From a virus: DNA of 37,577 nt. Shown here piece after piece: positions 1-7,468 of the stretch (position 1 is its first letter; every line of letters begins with the position of its first letter). The translations under genes and the position numbers were made by a program. A model generated the notes under the pieces. That model saw nothing but the letters and a program-made list of their open reading frames with translations, was not told where the DNA came from and did no database searches. The stretch is from the IMG/VR virus record IMGVR_UViG_3300022074_000137, positions 1 through 37,577 of that record; one strand, 5' to 3'.

Positions 1-2
1 AA

Positions 3-338
3 GAAGAACAATTAGCTTTTATATCTGTTGTTGTCCGACTTGTTGTAGTCGCATGGAGTGGTTTTATAGTATCCCTTAACTACATAACTTTGCCGGGATA
101 CAGTAACGAACCCAAGGATATAACTTTCCCTGCAAGTTTGCTAACAGGTGCATTAGCGAGTTTTGGTTTGGAAGGTGCTAAGAAAAGAGGTGATGGTACA
201 TTTAAACCAGAAGACAAACCACTAAACAAAAAAGAAGTAGAAGAGTTACTAGCGTCACAATCTGGTAGTTATCAGACAGTTAGAATCGAAACACCAATAA
301 AAATTATTGGCACTAAAGTAGTCGATCCTAAAAAATGA
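3..338 (+). CDS. Small membrane protein, holin candidate (5'-partial)
   Basis: The reading frame is open to the left edge, so the start lies outside the window. A TTG at 90 could serve as a start but would remove the only hydrophobic segment. The visible N-terminal part contains a strongly hydrophobic stretch (VVVRLVVVAWSGFIVSL), then a polar, lysine-rich C-terminal tail with PEDKPLNKKEVEELL. This is the layout of a small inner-membrane protein of about 110 residues. It would suit a holin or other membrane accessory protein, but no family-specific motif is visible and that role is inference. Its stop overlaps the next start in an ATGA arrangement, so the two are probably translationally coupled. 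Confidence 0.6.
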   Translation, partial: EEQLAFISVVVRLVVVAWSGFIVSLNYITLPGYSNEPKDITFPASLLTGALASFGLEGAKKRGDGTFKPEDKPLNKKEVEELLASQSGSYQTVRIETPIKIIGTKVVDPKK

Positions 339-856
339 AAAAACTATTTGCACTACTGCTATTGTTTAGCCCTTCTGTAGCACTAGCAGACATCACTCAA
401 AAATTTACTACGTCTGCCCAGATTACTGTAGATATGCCGTACTCTGTTACAAATAAATTGGGTACTACATATTCAATATCAGGTAACAACATCACTCCTT
501 CAGTTACTAGTGGTGGATCTACTACGGCACAACAAATAGGTGGTTTAAATTTAGGCAGTTTAACCGCAGGTGTTCCGGCTCTTATACAAACTGACAAGTC
601 AGTAACTACCGCAGGGTCAGCGTTTTCGCTAACGGAAGCTATAAATATGGGTGATGCAACTCCAAGTGCAATCACTCCTTCATCAGGCATAGCAGCATTA
701 CCTCATCTATCAGGACAAACAACCATAGGTAGTGGAGGTACTTTAGGATCAGGTGCTATGACTTCTTTATCATCAGGTGTTCATACTTGTAGTGGTGCAT
801 TTGGATCAGGTTCAAGTTGCGTAGGATCAACCACCGTAACCATTACCATTGACTAA
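335..856 (+). CDS. Exported Ser/Gly/Thr-rich protein, copy 1
   Basis: The 173-aa product starts with a textbook Sec signal peptide (MKKLFALLLLFSPSVALA, likely cleaved after ALA). The mature chain is rich in Ser, Gly and Thr and nearly free of charge, ending in a Gly/Ser-rich segment with two cysteines and VTITID. The pattern TYSISGNNI followed by an AGSAFSLTEAI block recurs in the next gene as GYSLSVSGTNI and AGQPFSLVESI, so the two are tandem paralogs. The start is an ATGA overlap with the upstream gene. Function is unknown. The composition suggests a beta-rich secreted or surface-exposed protein. Signal peptides are unusual for podovirus structural proteins, so a role in host envelope or surface alteration is possible but unproven. 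Confidence 0.75.
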   Translation: MKKLFALLLLFSPSVALADITQKFTTSAQITVDMPYSVTNKLGTTYSISGNNITPSVTSGGSTTAQQIGGLNLGSLTAGVPALIQTDKSVTTAGSAFSLTEAINMGDATPSAITPSSGIAALPHLSGQTTIGSGGTLGSGAMTSLSSGVHTCSGAFGSGSSCVGSTTVTITID

Positions 857-1286
857 ATTTTGGCTGCTACTTTTAATAATATTTCCTTCCAAAATCTTTG
901 CAAACCCAGTAGTACCAACCTTTCGTACAGGATCTTCAAGCACAAATTCCCAAACACAAAGTGTAATAACAGAGCAGGTGGTATCTCATCAGTTTCGTAC
1001 AGGGTACTCTCTAAGCGTCTCAGGCACGAACATAGAGAGTGCGGATGTCAATGGTTATATTAATGCTATTCCTACCGCAGAAGCTACGCAAACAGTTAAT
1101 GGGATTAACTTTTCATATACAAGTCCTACGTTGGAAGGTGTTCCTAGATGGAAAATAGTAAACGCAGGTCAACCTTTCAGTTTGGTCGAGTCAATAATTT
1201 CTCCCGGACTAGACACAATAACTACAATAGATCGCACCATAAATACAACAACCACAACTACCGTAGAAACTACGTTTGGGCAATAG
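849..1286 (+). CDS. Exported Ser/Thr-rich protein, copy 2
   Basis: The 145-aa product begins with TTG at 849, inside the end of the upstream gene. This start captures a complete signal peptide (KFWLLLLIIFPSKIFA). The mature part shares with the upstream protein the order SxSGTNI, a NGIN/GLN block, EGVP/AGVP, then AGxxFSLxEsI, which supports duplication and divergence. It ends in a threonine-rich tail (DRTINTTTTTTVETTFGQ) instead of the Gly/Ser-rich tail of copy 1. The other reading of this region, a plus-strand frame opening at 860, lacks a signal peptide and looks like a shadow. Function is unknown. The same operon and coupled translation suggest it works with its neighbours outside the cytoplasm. 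Confidence 0.7.
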   Translation: MTKFWLLLLIIFPSKIFANPVVPTFRTGSSSTNSQTQSVITEQVVSHQFRTGYSLSVSGTNIESADVNGYINAIPTAEATQTVNGINFSYTSPTLEGVPRWKIVNAGQPFSLVESIISPGLDTITTIDRTINTTTTTTVETTFGQ

Positions 1287-1867
1287 TTTTACTTTGCCTA
1301 TGTCCAAGTAAGGTTTTAGCTAATACAACCGTTGCAAGCCCCTCTAGCAACGCACAAGGAACAGTTAATAACAACGCTACTATGATTGCTCCTAGCTCAA
1401 CTCCACAATTTAGGATGAGTCAAGGTATTGTTTGTAGTTCTCCTAGCTTAACAATCACTCCTTATGTAACTGATGCATGGTCATTTAATCGTCCTATAGA
1501 AACTGTTACCAGACAAAATATTTATGATGAAACTACTGGTGAAATTAAATATGTTCAAGAAACACCAAGGTTTGAAAAGGATAACTACAATTTAAACTAC
1601 GGTATATCAGCACAATTTAGTATTCCGCTAGGCAAAGCACCTGCACTATGCCATCAGGCAACAGAAGTAAATATAAAAAATCAAAAGTTATTATATGAAA
1701 AAGGAAAATTAGAGCTTGCCCTTTTTAGGCTCAAGGTATGTGGTGAACAGGCAAAACTAGGTGTAGTTTTTACAGGCAAGTTTGCATCTATATGCGAAGG
1801 TATTGCAGTTACAGTTCCTCCCGGTCAGGTAATTCCTCACTCTCATTCTTTGACTTCCGAGAAGTAA
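1148..1867 (+). CDS. Exported protein with unclear start
   Basis: The frame is open from ATG 1148, but the first 42 codons overlap the Thr-rich 3' end of the previous gene and translate to a Asn/Arg/His-rich run that looks like frame noise. A convincing signal peptide (AIVLLCLCPSKVLA) begins only near 1280, next to the previous stop. No ATG, GTG or TTG lies in frame between 1148 and 1286. The only coupled candidate is an ATA at 1283 overlapping the TAG at 1284. The mature part (about 180 aa) has a Ser/Asn-rich start, a Tyr/Asn-rich centre and four cysteines, followed by a helical segment (LLYEKGKLELALFRLK). It is probably the third member of a secreted cassette. Its 3' end overlaps the convergent gene by 59 bases. 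Confidence 0.6.
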   Translation: MENSKRRSTFQFGRVNNFSRTRHNNYNRSHHKYNNHNYRRNYVWAIVLLCLCPSKVLANTTVASPSSNAQGTVNNNATMIAPSSTPQFRMSQGIVCSSPSLTITPYVTDAWSFNRPIETVTRQNIYDETTGEIKYVQETPRFEKDNYNLNYGISAQFSIPLGKAPALCHQATEVNIKNQKLLYEKGKLELALFRLKVCGEQAKLGVVFTGKFASICEGIAVTVPPGQVIPHSHSLTSEK

Positions 1868-2450
1868 CCTTCTTTATAAGTTGCTTGATCAAAGGTTTTA
1901 TAAGCTGGATAATAATAGGTGTAGTCGCAGCCACACTAGCGATAAAAATAGTAGAGACAACCACGCTAGCCGTTGGGATGTATTGATCGACAAAAGGTAC
2001 TTTTTCCCAGACCGCATTACAAGAACCATCTGATACGTCTCTTTCATAGTCTAACAGTCTTTCAATACGAAGCTCGTTTTTAAAATCTCCTTTTCTATAT
2101 GGTGCATTTCTAGGAGGACAAGGTTCGTATTCAGTTTCTTTTTTTTTGTCTTTAGGTATCTCAGGTTGTGGTGTTTCGCTTGCTGGCATCTCACTTTCAT
2201 TAGCAAGATTAGGCATCTCTTCAGTAATTATTAATTGATCTGGTACATAATTTAATGGGTTATAACTAGGGTATGGACAATTACTAACCACACCATTAGG
2301 ATCTTCTATTAATAAATTTCTATTGCCTGTATTTTTTGTATCTCTGTGGTAGTAAGTGCAACCTATAACTTGTACATTTGAATGCCTATAATCAGGCACA
2401 TAGGTATATGGGATGTGAACATCAGGTATATGTATCTCAGGTATTTCCAA
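1809..2450 (-). CDS. Conserved-type phage protein with C-terminal membrane anchor
   Basis: The 213-aa product starts with a short proline-patterned repeat (PEIHIPDVHIP), then a Cys/Tyr-rich part (VIGCTYYHRDTKNTGNRNLL and DPNGVVSNCPYPSYNP). A proline- and acid-rich linker (PASETPQPEIPKDKKKE) follows, and then a hydrophobic segment near residues 160-185 (TASVVVSTIFIASVAATTPIII) before a basic tail. This suggests a tail-anchored protein with a large soluble part. I have the impression that similar proteins occur in marine phages, but no function is known to me. It is the last gene of the leftward block and starts directly after the stop of the 78-aa gene upstream. Its 3' end lies antisense to the third exported-protein gene. 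Confidence 0.65.
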   Translation of the reverse strand: MEIPEIHIPDVHIPYTYVPDYRHSNVQVIGCTYYHRDTKNTGNRNLLIEDPNGVVSNCPYPSYNPLNYVPDQLIITEEMPNLANESEMPASETPQPEIPKDKKKETEYEPCPPRNAPYRKGDFKNELRIERLLDYERDVSDGSCNAVWEKVPFVDQYIPTASVVVSTIFIASVAATTPIIIQLIKPLIKQLIKKVTSRKSKNESEELPDREEL

Positions 2451-2687
2451 TTAAAACTTTATTTCTTGTTTAGGAAGTGGAATAGGCATTGATGGCCCTG
2501 TCATGTCAGGCAAACCTTTATCTAAAACATTTGGTAATAGCCCCTTTACTTCCCCAAGTACTTTATCCATAATCTTTTTTTGAAACTGGGGTGATTGAAC
2601 ATATTTGTATGTAAAAAAACCACCGCCTAATATTCCCAAAACAAGAATAGTAGATAAAATAGTTAAAGCGTCAAGAATTTTTCTCAT
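2451..2687 (-). CDS. Small N-terminally anchored membrane protein
   Basis: The 78-aa product has one N-terminal transmembrane segment (ALTILSTILVLGILGGGFFTY). An amphipathic basic region (KKIMDKVLGEVKGLLPNVLD) and a Pro/Met-rich end (MTGPSMPIPLPKQEIKF) follow. The topology could fit a lysis accessory or spanin-like protein, but nothing specific proves this. Its ATG is paired head-to-head with the ATG of a rightward mini-gene inside the same CATG. Its stop abuts the ATG of the downstream 213-aa gene, so the two leftward genes are likely coupled. Confidence 0.65.
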   Translation of the reverse strand: MRKILDALTILSTILVLGILGGGFFTYKYVQSPQFQKKIMDKVLGEVKGLLPNVLDKGLPDMTGPSMPIPLPKQEIKF

Positions 2688-2820
2688 GGTTAAAGAAGCA
2701 GTATTAAAAGCTATAGGTCATGTAAGTATTATATCTTTCCTTATAATTCTGCCAACCGTTATACCATTGTATTTAATAGGTGGGATGATGACTAGGCAGT
2801 TACAAGAAAAAGTTAATTAG
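2686..2820 (+). CDS. 44-aa single-span membrane protein
   Basis: The frame extends upstream to a TTG at 2605, but ATG 2686 is the natural start because the upstream part is antisense to the coding sequence of the 78-aa gene. The product has a short basic amphipathic N-terminus (MVKEAVLKAIGHV), a hydrophobic span (IISFLIILPTVIPLYLIGGMM) and a charged tail (TRQLQEKVN). It is the only rightward gene set into leftward genes, sharing a CATG with the divergent gene on its left and overlapping the fibre stop codon on its right. The clean membrane-protein layout argues that it is real. Its size and hydrophobicity would suit a small holin or antiholin, which is inference only. Confidence 0.5.
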   Translation: MVKEAVLKAIGHVSIISFLIILPTVIPLYLIGGMMTRQLQEKVN

Positions 2821-4190
2821 TACTGCATTGATACACCAGTAACTCTTGTTACTTTAGAACCATTTGATTGGTTAGCAAACTCAACTTTATATTTAAGTTG
2901 TGTACCTGCGGTTACAGTAACGTCATTTGCTTTAGCCATTTTGACACCAGTTGCAAAATCAGGTTGTGCTACTAATGTTACTTGTGTATAGTTAGAACCA
3001 TTATCTGCTGATACATAAAGTTTTAAGTCTGTATTTAAAGTTGCCGTGCCTTCAAAATCTGTATATGTAATAACAGCACCTATCTTTGAAGTAGATGCTG
3101 AAGCTGTGATTGCATTGCTTTCAAATGAACCAGTTGCCGAAACACTTTGTGAAATAGTTTTACCAAATACTAATAAATCTTTTATACCAATATCAACCGC
3201 ACCTACTATATTATGAATTTTAAATTGATAATATCTGTACTCGGTTGTGTTTGAAAAACTACCACTATCTTGACTATCTACTCCAGTAGTAGCTGTTGGA
3301 GTCATAGTTTTTAAAACTGTCCAAGAGCCACTTAAGTTATTTGAACCTGATAAAGTTACGTTTACACCTGTTCCAGTTCCCCACCATCTATCAAATTTCC
3401 ATCTTGTCCAAACGAAACGAGGAGAATTAGCAGTTGTGTCAATACCAATGTAAACATCAGCACTTGATGTATTTGTGAATTGTCCAAAAGTATTATAAGT
3501 AGAGTTTGAAGCCTGACCAGATGATGCAATCAATCCCCATACATGACCTTGTTCCCTTGAAGCGTCTGAGTTGTAATGTCCAGTAGTACGAGTATGTGTT
3601 GCGTCATCAATTATTTCCCAGTTATTAGCTGAAATAGAATTAATTCTAAAATTATTACTAGCGATCTGTGCTGCTGTTTTGCTGTAACCATCTACTAATG
3701 TAGTTTCTGAACTAAAAGTATCAACTGCTGACGATACATATTCATTTATGCTTCTTGTAACATTAGTTAAATTTGTTATTCCATTAGAATCTTGAAATGT
3801 ATCTACAGAAGTAGAATTTGTATTATATTTAGTAGCATTTTCTAAAGCATTAATTTTTAAAGCAAGTGCTGATATGTCGTTAATAATATTGTTATCGTCA
3901 AATGACGTAGCGTGTTGAGTAACACTACTTGCAGAAATTCTTGCATCTGGAACTGTGCCTGACGTAAGGTTGCTTGCACTTAAAGCTGAAAGATCTTTTG
4001 CAGTATTAGCAGCTATAGCTGTGTTAATAGAGTTGGCTAGTTTATCTTCTGTTACGGCATCGTCTTGTATAGCATTAGTGTCTACAGCATTGTTGGCTAG
4101 TTCACTAGCTTCTATCTGATCCGCAGGGATTTTTGCTTTTGTTATAGCATCATCCTTTACACCATCAGTAGAAATTTTAGTTAGTGCCAT
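2817..4190 (-). CDS. Tail fibre protein 4, discoidin-like domain
   Basis: The 457-aa product begins with a fibre-shaft sequence (AKIPADQIEASELANNAV, then NTAIAANTAKDLSALSASNL) typical of marine phage fibres. Residues 69-84 (ALSASNLTSGTVPDAR) are identical to residues 823-838 of the 929-aa fibre. The centre (about 190-340) resembles an F5/8C (discoidin-type) carbohydrate-binding domain, with WEIIDDATHTRT, WKFDRWWGTGTGVNVTLSG and EYRYYQFKIHNIVG. The C-terminus (about 345-457) looks like another beta-rich domain. Its ATG overlaps the stop of a 59-aa partner gene in a TAATG arrangement. It is the last of four fibre genes and probably one of several receptor-binding arms. Confidence 0.75.
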   Translation of the reverse strand: MALTKISTDGVKDDAITKAKIPADQIEASELANNAVDTNAIQDDAVTEDKLANSINTAIAANTAKDLSALSASNLTSGTVPDARISASSVTQHATSFDDNNIINDISALALKINALENATKYNTNSTSVDTFQDSNGITNLTNVTRSINEYVSSAVDTFSSETTLVDGYSKTAAQIASNNFRINSISANNWEIIDDATHTRTTGHYNSDASREQGHVWGLIASSGQASNSTYNTFGQFTNTSSADVYIGIDTTANSPRFVWTRWKFDRWWGTGTGVNVTLSGSNNLSGSWTVLKTMTPTATTGVDSQDSGSFSNTTEYRYYQFKIHNIVGAVDIGIKDLLVFGKTISQSVSATGSFESNAITASASTSKIGAVITYTDFEGTATLNTDLKLYVSADNGSNYTQVTLVAQPDFATGVKMAKANDVTVTAGTQLKYKVEFANQSNGSKVTRVTGVSMQY

Positions 4191-4369
4191 TAGTCAGCTT
4201 CCTCCGCTGTATTAGTTTTAGCCCATTCCAAGTATTCTTGGTAGTCGGTGTTTGCTTCGTCAAGTGGAATACTAATTATTGTTGAACCTTTAGTTGTCAC
4301 TATTGCTGACGTTTTGTTTTTTATAGGTTCTTTTATTAATTTATAAATTGGGTTTGTTGGAAATGCCAT
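4190..4369 (-). CDS. 59-aa fibre-module partner protein
   Basis: This short gene fills the space between two fibre genes. The product starts MAFPTNPIYKLIKEP and ends with DEANTDYQEYLEWAKTNTAEEAD. The YQEYLEW type of ending is common in small proteins that accompany phage tail-fibre genes. Its stop overlaps the start of the next fibre gene (TAATG), and its start lies only 2 bases after the preceding fibre gene. By position it matches the two 107-aa partner proteins upstream, each set between fibre genes, so a chaperone or fibre-attachment role is the best guess. Confidence 0.6.
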   Translation of the reverse strand: MAFPTNPIYKLIKEPIKNKTSAIVTTKGSTIISIPLDEANTDYQEYLEWAKTNTAEEAD

Positions 4370-4371
4370 AG

Positions 4372-5562
4372 TTAAAGCTCCGCATTAAATCTTAATTGTG
4401 CAGATGTCAGTTCTGTATGAAGAACTACACAAGATTCGGAAGACCCATTACTTGCCGTAAAATTAGGTTTAATTCTTGCACCATTAATAGACGATCCTAC
4501 AAGGGTCACTTGATTAAAATAATTAACATGAGAACCTATTAGAGCATAAAAATCATTTGTATTATTACTACTTTCTAATGTAGGTGCTGCTCTCATTGTT
4601 ACAGGAAATCTAACTGGGCAAAAAATATTAGTTGAGTTATACCAAGTACCAGTAGCAAAAGCTAAATTTGAAACTGTACTTGGACCTAAAAAGGCAAGAT
4701 AATACCTCTGACATAAAGCAAGCTCCTGACCGAATGACCTATGCTCAAAATCTGTTGCCACGCCTGATGCTGTATGATCTACTTCTAATTGAACTCCTGT
4801 AATATCAATGGTTGAATCGTTCGTTGTGTACCATGTTGTTGTATGGTCTGGTGTTCTTGTCGTTCCAGAAGAATAAGCAGCCCAAGTATTAAGAGAAACT
4901 GAATTATCAGTTAAACTTGTTCCTAAATAAGCATAAATTCCAACTTCTAATCCAAGTCCATTATCATTATCAAATGCGAGATTAGAATTACCAGAAATTG
5001 ATTTTGTTACTTTTGTCCAAGTATCAGCAGATAAAGCCATTGAAAAGGGATATAAATAATTACTTCCATCAGGTGCTTTTAGAAAACCATAATAAGTTTG
5101 TGCAACGCTGGCTCTAATCCAAAATGATAAAGTTATAAAACTTGAAGATGAAGTATAATTCCAACCACTTTGAGCGACATTTTGAGCTTCAACACTTGTT
5201 TTAAACCATGTCTGATCTGAAGCACCAGCACCACTTGTCTGATTACCATTCTTAAATCTTAAATATTTTCTAAAGCCAGAAGAAAAAGGTGTATCAGAGC
5301 TTGTTAAAGACTCTTGTGACACTGTTGGGTTTTCATCAAGACCACTATTAAAGTTGTACCATCTATCAACAGAGAAATAGCCATAAGCACCAGACCCCGA
5401 TTGACCACGTTGAGCCACTTGCATAGCTCCGTTAATTATTAAATTACGATTACTTAGGTTATTAGTAATATTGGCAGTACACGTTCCATCAGTATTATTG
5501 ACAGTAATAGCAGCAGCACTGGCTCCTACCCCTTTTATCGAATTTACTTTAATTTCACTCAT
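4372..5562 (-). CDS. Tail fibre protein 3, carbohydrate-binding type
   Basis: The 396-aa product has a layout common in marine phage fibres: a short attachment part (MSEIKVNSIKGVGASAAAITVNN), then LSNRNLIINGAMQVAQRG, a beta-sandwich region that starts with YFSVDRWYNF and ends with ITGVQLEVDHTASG. It then has FEHRSFGQELALCQRYY and a C-terminal beta-rich part. The central segment (about 45-260) resembles a carbohydrate-binding module, so a role in binding host surface glycans is likely. Its start overlaps the stop of the upstream 107-aa gene (ATGA), indicating translational coupling. It lacks the long coiled-coil and T7-type N-terminus of the 929-aa fibre, so it probably joins the tail indirectly. 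Confidence 0.75.
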   Translation of the reverse strand: MSEIKVNSIKGVGASAAAITVNNTDGTCTANITNNLSNRNLIINGAMQVAQRGQSGSGAYGYFSVDRWYNFNSGLDENPTVSQESLTSSDTPFSSGFRKYLRFKNGNQTSGAGASDQTWFKTSVEAQNVAQSGWNYTSSSSFITLSFWIRASVAQTYYGFLKAPDGSNYLYPFSMALSADTWTKVTKSISGNSNLAFDNDNGLGLEVGIYAYLGTSLTDNSVSLNTWAAYSSGTTRTPDHTTTWYTTNDSTIDITGVQLEVDHTASGVATDFEHRSFGQELALCQRYYLAFLGPSTVSNLAFATGTWYNSTNIFCPVRFPVTMRAAPTLESSNNTNDFYALIGSHVNYFNQVTLVGSSINGARIKPNFTASNGSSESCVVLHTELTSAQLRFNAEL

Positions 5563-5882
5563 GGCTTAGGATTAGAGTCCTTAACTTTTTTAATGTGGGC
5601 AGCCCACGTTCCAGTTGTATCTAGTTTACCTGCAAGCATATCTGCATACAACATATCAAGTTGATCTCCCAAAGAATTGTAAACAGTAGAACCATCAGTT
5701 GTTCTATCGGTTTTGTACTTAACAGCAAGTGCTTCATTGTCTAGCGTAACTCTTGCAGCGTCAATATTAGATTGCTCTACAGAAACAGTATTACCAGATG
5801 CATCTAAAATTTTTGAACCTGTATCATCAATTGTTACCACAGATGGGTAGGCTTTACGTATTGCTTCGTGATCTAATTTCAT
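5559..5882 (-). CDS. 107-aa fibre partner, putative chaperone (copy 2)
   Basis: The product starts MKLDHEAIRKAYPSVVTIDD, contains a helical middle (IDAARVTLDNEALAVKYKTD) and ends with GDQLDMLYADMLAG, TGTWAAHIKKVKDSNPKP. The C-terminal third matches the pattern QLDxxYxxxxxG-W-A-IKxxKDxxPKP also seen in the 107-aa gene at 6493-6816. This QLD-type C-terminus is common in small proteins beside phage fibres, including XkdW-like proteins. It overlaps both neighbours at start and stop, which fits stoichiometric co-translation with a fibre. A fibre assembly chaperone is the likely role; direct evidence is lacking. Confidence 0.65.
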   Translation of the reverse strand: MKLDHEAIRKAYPSVVTIDDTGSKILDASGNTVSVEQSNIDAARVTLDNEALAVKYKTDRTTDGSTVYNSLGDQLDMLYADMLAGKLDTTGTWAAHIKKVKDSNPKP

Positions 5883-6496
5883 TATGGTGTCATCTCCATT
5901 GCTGATATTGTCGAAACAGTCCGATAATATCCAATTGAATTATGATCTAAACCTGATCTATTTAAATATAGAGTTGCACCAGAGCCAGCTTGAGAGTGCA
6001 TTAACCTAATATCATAAGTAATCGCACTTGTACCACCAGCAGTATCTTCAAATTCTGCTGATATTGTTTCTGCACTAGCTTGGATGTCTTGATATGTTTC
6101 TGCGGTTGCTGGGTTCCTACTACCACTAGCATCACCTTGCACTAAAATTGAACCATCTTTAAAAATACCCATAGCAATTCTTGTATCAGCAACACTTGTT
6201 GATACTGTTGCCATAACTCGTACAAGTATTTTATTACTTGCATTTGAAGGTGTTATGCTTACAGACATCGCAGCATTTGAATAAGTGCTTTCTCCGGGAT
6301 TACTTTGCGAAAATACATCTGTTTTAGTTGTTGATTTAAATTGAAGAACTTTTCCTACAGATGAAGTGCTAGTTAAAAGTGTTGCATCTGCTGAGTCTGG
6401 TAGTGTAAAAACTCTGTTATTAGCAGAAGAAGAGGGTGCTTGTAAGCTGAAAGACCCACCCCCTGATGCTGCGTTTAGTTTAATCTTTGCTGTCAT
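5882..6496 (-). CDS. Tail fibre protein 2b, C1q-like beta domain
   Basis: The 204-aa product has a short N-terminal segment typical of marine fibres (KIKLNAASGGGSFSLQAPSS, then FTLPDSADATLLT). A beta-rich C-terminal domain of about 140 aa follows, ending HNSIGYYRTVSTISAMEMTP. The TISAMEx ending and the ISVTPSNASNKILVRV-like strands resemble a C1q/TNF-type jelly roll often seen in marine phage receptor-binding proteins. Its start overlaps the preceding partner gene (ATGA), and its stop overlaps the next partner gene (TAATG). It lacks a shaft, so it may form a trimeric cap on another fibre. Confidence 0.7.
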   Translation of the reverse strand: MTAKIKLNAASGGGSFSLQAPSSSANNRVFTLPDSADATLLTSTSSVGKVLQFKSTTKTDVFSQSNPGESTYSNAAMSVSITPSNASNKILVRVMATVSTSVADTRIAMGIFKDGSILVQGDASGSRNPATAETYQDIQASAETISAEFEDTAGGTSAITYDIRLMHSQAGSGATLYLNRSGLDHNSIGYYRTVSTISAMEMTP

Positions 6497-6816
6497 GGTT
6501 TAGGATATTTGTCTTTAGTAACTTTGATAGTAGCTTTCCAGCCATCTATTCCATTATTATAGATGTCGTCTAACTGGTCAACAATAGAGGGATATTCTGC
6601 TCTTCTTTGAGATTTATAAGAATCAAATTCTAAATCCCAAGCTGCCTGTAAAGCTGCTAATCCGTCAGTACATTCTGTTTCTGTTGGTTTAGAACCTCCA
6701 TCATGCACTATAAGGTTTGCGTAGATTTTGTCTTTGCTGTTACTCCAGCCAAACCACGCACCTTTTCTTACGTTTACAAGATAATGTTCTATGTGATTGG
6801 GTCTTTCTGCAAACAT
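6493..6816 (-). CDS. 107-aa fibre partner, putative chaperone (copy 1)
   Basis: The product has a short beta-rich start (NHIEHYLVNVRKGAWFGWSN) and a helical middle (ECTDGLAALQAAWDLEFDSY). It ends with PSIVDQLDDIYNNGIDGW, KATIKVTKDKYPKP. It has the same length and the same ending pattern as the 107-aa gene at 5559-5882, while the N-terminal halves differ. The two appear to be related chaperone-like partners whose N-termini suit different fibres. It lies 1 base after the 216-aa fibre gene and overlaps the start of the next fibre gene. Confidence 0.65.
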   Translation of the reverse strand: MFAERPNHIEHYLVNVRKGAWFGWSNSKDKIYANLIVHDGGSKPTETECTDGLAALQAAWDLEFDSYKSQRRAEYPSIVDQLDDIYNNGIDGWKATIKVTKDKYPKP

Positions 6817-6817
6817 C

Positions 6818-7468
6818 TTATGTGTCTCCTAGTTTGATAAAAGTTATACCAGTATGTTGAGCATTAGAGTCACCTCTCAAATATGCTGACCCTACTGTAT
6901 GGTGATGCAGTCGTATTTTATGTGTAGTTACATTAGTAACATCAAATATTGCTTCGGCTACTACGCAAGCTCTAGAAGCATGACCATATTTATTACCCGA
7001 AGAATCGTAAACTTCAGCAAGATAATTATAATTAGAGCCGTCTGTAGTTTGTCTAAGTAATAGACCTAAGTACTGACGTTCATTTTGTCCATGAACATCA
7101 TTTTGCCCTTCGTAAGTAGCTATAGCTCTTATAAGATATATTCCAGTAACAGGGAAAGTAAAAGTACCACTTGATTCTGTCATTCCACTTCCAATATAAG
7201 CGAAATCAGTATCATTTCTTTCCCAGTTTGCTGATATTAAAGCATTACCATAAACATTTGATTGTGTGCTTGTAATCCTCCATTGATCTGCCATTGCTAA
7301 TCCAGAACTTAGTCCTGTTAAAGATGCACCAGAAATAGCGGGTAAAGCACCTGACAATTTGGAAGCTGCCATTCCATTTATATCTGCATCTAATATGCAG
7401 CCATCAGGTAAACCGCCATTTGCTAAACCGCCTATTGTGTTTGCTGATCCGTTAAGTACTAAAGCCAT
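6818..7468 (-). CDS. Tail fibre protein 2a, C1q-like beta domain
   Basis: The 216-aa product opens with a fibre-shaft signature (MALVLNGSANTIGGLANGGL, then ADINGMAASKLSGALPAISG, ASLTGLSSG). A C-terminal jelly-roll type domain follows from about residue 60 (WRITSTQSNVYGNALISANW, GTFTFPVTGIYLIRAIATYE), ending HTGITFIKLGDT. The GTFTFPVTGIYLI strand pair is characteristic of C1q-like domains. The start overlaps the stop of the 929-aa fibre gene (TAATG), suggesting that the two are made together and that this protein may extend or cap that fibre. Confidence 0.72.
   Translation of the reverse strand: MALVLNGSANTIGGLANGGLPDGCILDADINGMAASKLSGALPAISGASLTGLSSGLAMADQWRITSTQSNVYGNALISANWERNDTDFAYIGSGMTESSGTFTFPVTGIYLIRAIATYEGQNDVHGQNERQYLGLLLRQTTDGSNYNYLAEVYDSSGNKYGHASRACVVAEAIFDVTNVTTHKIRLHHHTVGSAYLRGDSNAQHTGITFIKLGDT

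Noticed and set aside
2605-2685. N-terminal extension of the 44-aa membrane protein from TTG 2605
   Set aside because: The extension is antisense to the 78-aa gene and adds no recognisable segment; ATG 2686 gives a complete small membrane protein.
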